Part shown: positions 60,182 to 64,000 of the stretch, in pieces
Layout of the letters: each line of letters begins with the position of its first letter
How positions within the stretch are numbered: position 1 is the first letter of the stretch
Origin: Pseudorasbora parva
Lineage: Eukaryota; Chordata; Actinopteri; Cypriniformes; Gobionidae
Reading direction: 5' to 3'
Length of the DNA stretch: 64,000 nt
NCBI RefSeq assembly: GCF_024679245.1
Contig: NC_090196.1
Span: 8,830,361 to 8,894,360, forward strand
The notes under the pieces: model-generated
Told to the model about the DNA's origin: nothing
The model's database searches: none
What the model saw: the letters and a program-made list of their open reading frames with translations, nothing else
Made by a program: the position numbers and the translations under genes

Positions 60182-62327
60182 CAGTGGCGCCTCCAGAAAT
60201 TTTTCATAGGGGTGGCCAGATGGGGCCACTTAAAATCTTGGGGTGGCACACCAAAACTAGAAACCATAATTTCAAAATTGTATTCTACTGGTGTAGTAAA
60301 CCGGCCTGTAGCACGTCACGACACATAATTCCGCGTCGTCTTTTACTAAAAAATTTTTTTTTTACTTATTTACTTACCAGTAGTCTTCGTCTTCTAACGT
60401 TTACTTTTTTTGAAATTGTTGACTGACGGGCATGCGCTGACCTGTTGCTGTCTGGGCGCGCAAAGTTTATTAATAAGTCTATTAATTTATGAGGCTCTTT
60501 AGTTCAAATTATCCAGTACCAATATAATAATACTCTTTATTTTCCAAGTTCATAAATGATTTTCAAAACGGGTTTGAAAAAAAAAAAACATACACACAAA
60601 ATGACTTATTTTAAATATAAAATACATATATAAAAGTCTTGGGCATGTCAAAGATTTGTAACAACTTTAGCTTTGATGCATTGTTAGTTTTTGTGCAGCA
60701 TCAGATTTTTTTCTCCCTCATTTACTGTTCATGGCTGTTTTTGCCCCATTGACTTCCATTATAGCCAAAAAAAAAATTATTGGAAAGCCATGACACCATA
60801 TAATCATGCATTCTTGATTGTTGGTGGTTTTCCAAGTTGGGAAGAGGTAAAATGTGTATTTTTTACAGTTGATAACCAGGTTAACCCACCATTAACCCTT
60901 TAGATAGGCCTGTGCTGAAGAAAAAAGAAGAAGCTTAGTTTCTGGCATTTGTATAGAATATAATAACTGCATATAAATGAGGGATTAAAAAAATGTAAAT
61001 CTGATGCTGCACACAAACTAACAATGCATCAGAGCCAGTGTTGTACTAATCTTTGACATGTCCAAGACTGTGATAAAAGGTCAAAAAAATATCCAGTCCA
61101 CAATCACTTTTTATATTGAAAATAAGTTATTTTGTGTGTATGCTTTTTTTTCCAAATCAGTTTTGAATCCGTTTTTGAAAATAATTTATGAACTTAGGCA
61201 GTAAAGAGTGATAAGAGTGACAATGAAACAATGACAGCAGCTCAACAATAAACATGGAATCAAGTATGTAAACTTGCAACAGAACACATTTTAAATAATT
61301 TTACTTTTGATTATTTTATTTATTTCTAAAGATCTCTTTAGTAGCCTGTATTGGTGTACTTTAAAGGGATAGTTCATCCAAAAATGAAATTTCTGTCATC
61401 ATTTACTCTCCCTCATGATGTTCCAAACCTGTATGAGTTTCTTCTTTCTGTTGAACATAATATATTTTGAAGAACGTTTGTAACCAAATGTTTGCTTTGG
61501 GGCCAACATTGACTTCCATGGTAGGAATGTGTCTTCATATTCTTCATATAAGTTGTTCCATGTTTGGAACAACTTGAGGGTGAGGAAATTATGACAGATT
61601 TTTCATTTTTGGGTGCACTGTCTCTTTAAACAGTCATTCTGAACCAGTAACCACTTTACTGACAATTCTGAAATTCAAAAATGTTTAATCCTCTTTATTA
61701 ATTTACTATTATGACTATATTATTATGTAATTATTTGTCCCATTTTAATCTAAATATTTTTTAAATATCAACTGCTAAATGATAAATTGATAACATTAAT
61801 ATGCTATAATCTATTAATTAACCGTTCTAATGTCTAGAAAAATAAGTCTGCCAAGCTCTGCTCTGATCTAATGTATGGAATATTATATTATCCATTAAAA
61901 AAACAGTAGGCCTACCTTTAGTTCACGGATGTGTCTGAGTGTCATCGCATGCTTTAAGTCAGACAGTCTGAGACACTGAAATGCTTCTCTGCAAAGGGTG
62001 CAGTTTGTCTTAGGTTCATCTTAAGTTACTGGACAGACCCACTCATGATACCTTTTTTTCTATTCAGCCCTATATCTCGAAATCCTCTTGCGTTCAAACT
62101 GTGGACGCGACCTCGCATGTTTTTAAAAAAAACGCGCAAGTTTCCAGCGCATGTTCTCGAGACTCCGTCGCTATGGCAGCAAAGCGCCTCTAAAACGCAA
62201 TCTTGTGCATCGCGTCCGTATTGGTTTGATACGGGACGCGTCATTTTGCTTATTCTAAATATTGATTGGGACTAGTACCTAGCGTCCCCCCCAAACCTAC
62301 GCTATGGCCAGCGGGGTGGCGCCACTG
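60182..62327. mobile_element. hAT-like element, 2146 bp, exact 8-bp duplication
   Basis: Begins CAGTGGCGCC and ends GGCGCCACTG, a perfect 10-bp inverted repeat, flanked on both sides by ATTGCATA (60174-60181 and 62328-62335). A family E element is nested at 61365-61625. No transposase frame was recognised, so it is non-autonomous or heavily deleted. The exact duplication suggests a comparatively recent insertion. Confidence 0.88.
61365..61625. mobile_element. TTAA-flanked family E-type short element
   Basis: Begins AGGGATAGTTCATCCAAAAA and ends TTTTTGGGTGCACTGTCTCT with TTAA at 61361-61364 and 61626-61629. It is a 261-bp internally deleted form nested in the hAT element. Confidence 0.7.
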
Positions 62328-62373
62328 ATTGCATAGCGCATTTTTCTTCAATATCGCACAGCCCTAATATATA

Positions 62374-63520
62374 CAGGTCCTTCTAAAAAAATTAGCATAT
62401 CATGAAAAGGTTCTCTAAACAAGCTATTAACCTAATCATCTGAATCAACTAATTAACTCTAAACACCTGCAAAAGATAATTGAGGCTTTTAAAAACTCCC
62501 AGCCTGGTTTATTACTCAAAACTGCAATCATGGGTAAGACTGCTGACCTGACTGCTGTCCAGAAGGCCATCATTGACACCCTCAAGTGAGAGGGTAAGAC
62601 ACAGAAAGAAATTTCCGAACGAATAAGCTGTTCCCAGAGTGCTGTATCAAGGCACCTCAGTGGAAGTCTGTGGGAAGGAAAAAGTGTGGCAAAAAACGCT
62701 GCACAACGAAAAGAGGTGACCGGATCCTGAGGAAGATTGTGGAGAAGGACCGATTCCAGACCTTGGAGACCTGCGGAAGCAGTGGACTGAGCCTGGAGTA
62801 GAAACATCCAGAGCCACCGTGCACAGGCGTGTGCAGGAAATGGGCTACAGGTGCCGCATTCCCCAGGTCAAGCCACTTTGGGCTACAGAGAAGCAGCACT
62901 GGACTGTTGCTCAGTGGTCCAAAGTACTTTTTTCAGATGAAAGCAAATTTTGCATGTCATTCGGAAATCAAGGTGCCAGAGTCTGGAGGAAGACTGGGGA
63001 GAAGGAAATGCCAAAATGCCTGAAGTCCAGTGTCAAGTACCCACAGTCAGTGATGGTCTGGGGTGCCATGTCAGCTGCTGGTGTTGGTCCACTGTGTTTT
63101 ATCAAGGGCAGGGTCAATGGAGCACTTCATGCTTCCATCTGCTGAAGAGCTTTATGGAGATGAAGATTTAGTTTTTCAGCACGACCTGGCACCTGCTCAC
63201 AGTGCCAAAACCACTGGTAAATGGTTTACTGACCATGGTATTACTGTGCTCAATTGGCCTGCCAACTCTCTTGACCTGAACCCCATGGAGAATCTGTGGG
63301 ATATTGTGAAGCGAAAGTTGAGAGATGCAAGACCCAACACTCTGGATGAGCTTAAGGCCGCTATCAAAGCATCCTGGGCCTCCATAACACCTCAGCAGTG
63401 CCACAGGCTGATCGCCTCCATGCCACGCCGCATTGAAGCAGTCATTTCTGCAAAAGGATTCCCGACCAAGCATTGAGTGCATAACTGAACATAATTATTT
63501 GAAGGTTGACTTTTTTTGTA
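62374..63520 (+). mobile_element. Tc1-like transposon, 3' end displaced
   Basis: The left end CAGGTCCTTCTAAAAAAATT follows a TA. The transposase occupies most of the length and the sequence continues to TTGACTTTTTTTGTA, where it is interrupted at a TTAA by a family A element. The expected right terminal repeat must lie beyond the window. Confidence 0.8.
62530..63475 (+). pseudogene. Tc1-like transposase with stops and frameshifts
   Basis: Starts MGKTADLTAVQKAIIDTLK and meets a TGA at 62587-62589. It then shows EGKTQKEISERISCSQSAVS, a helix-turn-helix. Later segments in other frames read HRRVQEMGYRCRIPQVKPLW, the first catalytic aspartate in LFSDESKF, the second in FQHDLAPAHSAKT, and the glutamate in DLNPMENLWDIVKRKLR. 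All three DDE residues survive, but at least one stop and two frameshifts separate them. The C-terminus ends normally near 63475. Confidence 0.85.
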
Positions 63521-63524
63521 TTAA

Positions 63525-64000
63525 AGGTCCCATTCTTTGCGATTCCATCTTTCAAACTTTAGTTAGTGTGTGATGTTGCTGTTAGAGCATAAATAATACC
63601 TGTAAAATTATAAAGCTCAAAGTTCAATGCCAAGCCAGATATTTTATTTAACAGGAGTTCCCTTTCAAAGCCTACAGCGAACGGCCGGTTTGGACTACAC
63701 CTCTGCACTTCCAGGTTTAATGACGCAACTAAAACCGTTTGTTGACGAACCCTCCGCCCACAAGAACACGCAAATTCGGGGGAGTGGTACTTTTGCTCTC
63801 GCAGGTCGAGAATAGGAAGCGTTGTTTTTGTAGAGTGTGTTTGTCGCCATGCCATTGAAACGCTGTTATTTTCATCCCGGAGTCAAATCACCTTTGTTTG
63901 GCCTTCCCACGGACGATGTACGTAGAGATCAATGAAACTATGTGCAGCACATTTTGCTGAGGACTGCTTCCTCAATCTCAATCAGTTTAATGCCGGATTC
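63525..64000 (-). mobile_element. TTAA element family A copy 3, inserted in a Tc1 copy, cut by window end
   Basis: Starts AGGTCCCATTCTTTGC after TTAA (63521-63524). It is the reverse complement of the right end of family A copy 1 as far as ~63790. From there it differs from copies 1 and 2 and carries a coding-like segment (63849-64000), so this may be closer to the ancestral, longer form. Confidence 0.75.
63849..64000 (+). pseudogene. THAP-like zinc-finger coding remnant inside family A element
   Basis: The frame from ATG 63849 reads MPLKRCYFHPGVKSPLFGLP and stops at 63933-63935. A second frame just after reads LCAAHFAEDCFLNL to the window end. Cys...Cys-x2-His followed by a Phe resembles the C-x2-H part of a C2CH THAP domain, and the first piece resembles its beginning. 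The middle appears deleted. This is a pattern-based guess. THAP-like domains are found in several DNA transposases and in hosts' co-opted genes. Confidence 0.35.

Overview
This window is teleost nuclear DNA, most likely from a cyprinid-type fish. That rests on vertebrate intron-exon genes whose proteins read like fish sequences, long (AT)n tracts, many decayed Tc1-like transposons and a very high density of short non-autonomous DNA elements. The species cannot be named from sequence alone. No bacterial features, CRISPR arrays, rRNA genes or credible functional tRNA genes are visible.

Three protein genes can be built exon by exon. (1) ldha, plus strand: promoter near 23.5-23.69 kb, non-coding exon 1 ending at 24385, seven coding exons from 26276 to 34538, giving a 333-residue lactate dehydrogenase A. 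(2) tsg101, minus strand: ten coding exons from 51059 down to 43342, giving a 390-residue ESCRT-I subunit. (3) An unnamed minus-strand gene, six coding exons from 56121 down to 52651, giving a 185-residue UEV-only protein. Exons 2-4 of this gene have exactly the lengths and phases of tsg101 exons 2-4, so it looks like a tandem tsg101 duplicate that lost the proline-rich, coiled-coil and C-terminal parts. It occupies the place where mammals carry UEVLD (ldha, tsg101, UEVLD order), but no LDH-like half is visible.

Everything else is mainly mobile DNA. 1-23.5 kb is a graveyard of LTR fragments, Tc1 and hAT relics and elements flanked by TTAA. Two copies of one ~1.2 kb TTAA element face each other at 15.8-19.4 kb, one of them inside another TTAA element. 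35.9-42.0 kb holds a LINE 3' end split by a Tc1 copy, a foldback element, and a stack in which a hAT was hit in its target duplication by a Tc1, which was itself hit by a SINE-like repeat. 57.3-64 kb holds an RTE-like LINE, two hAT elements with 8-bp duplications, and a Tc1 copy broken at a TTAA by another TTAA element.

The points most worth following are the UEV-only tsg101 duplicate, a 624-bp TTAA-flanked element apparently sitting inside the ldha 5' UTR between TATA box and splice donor, and the concentration of at least seven TIR families of TTAA-flanked elements.
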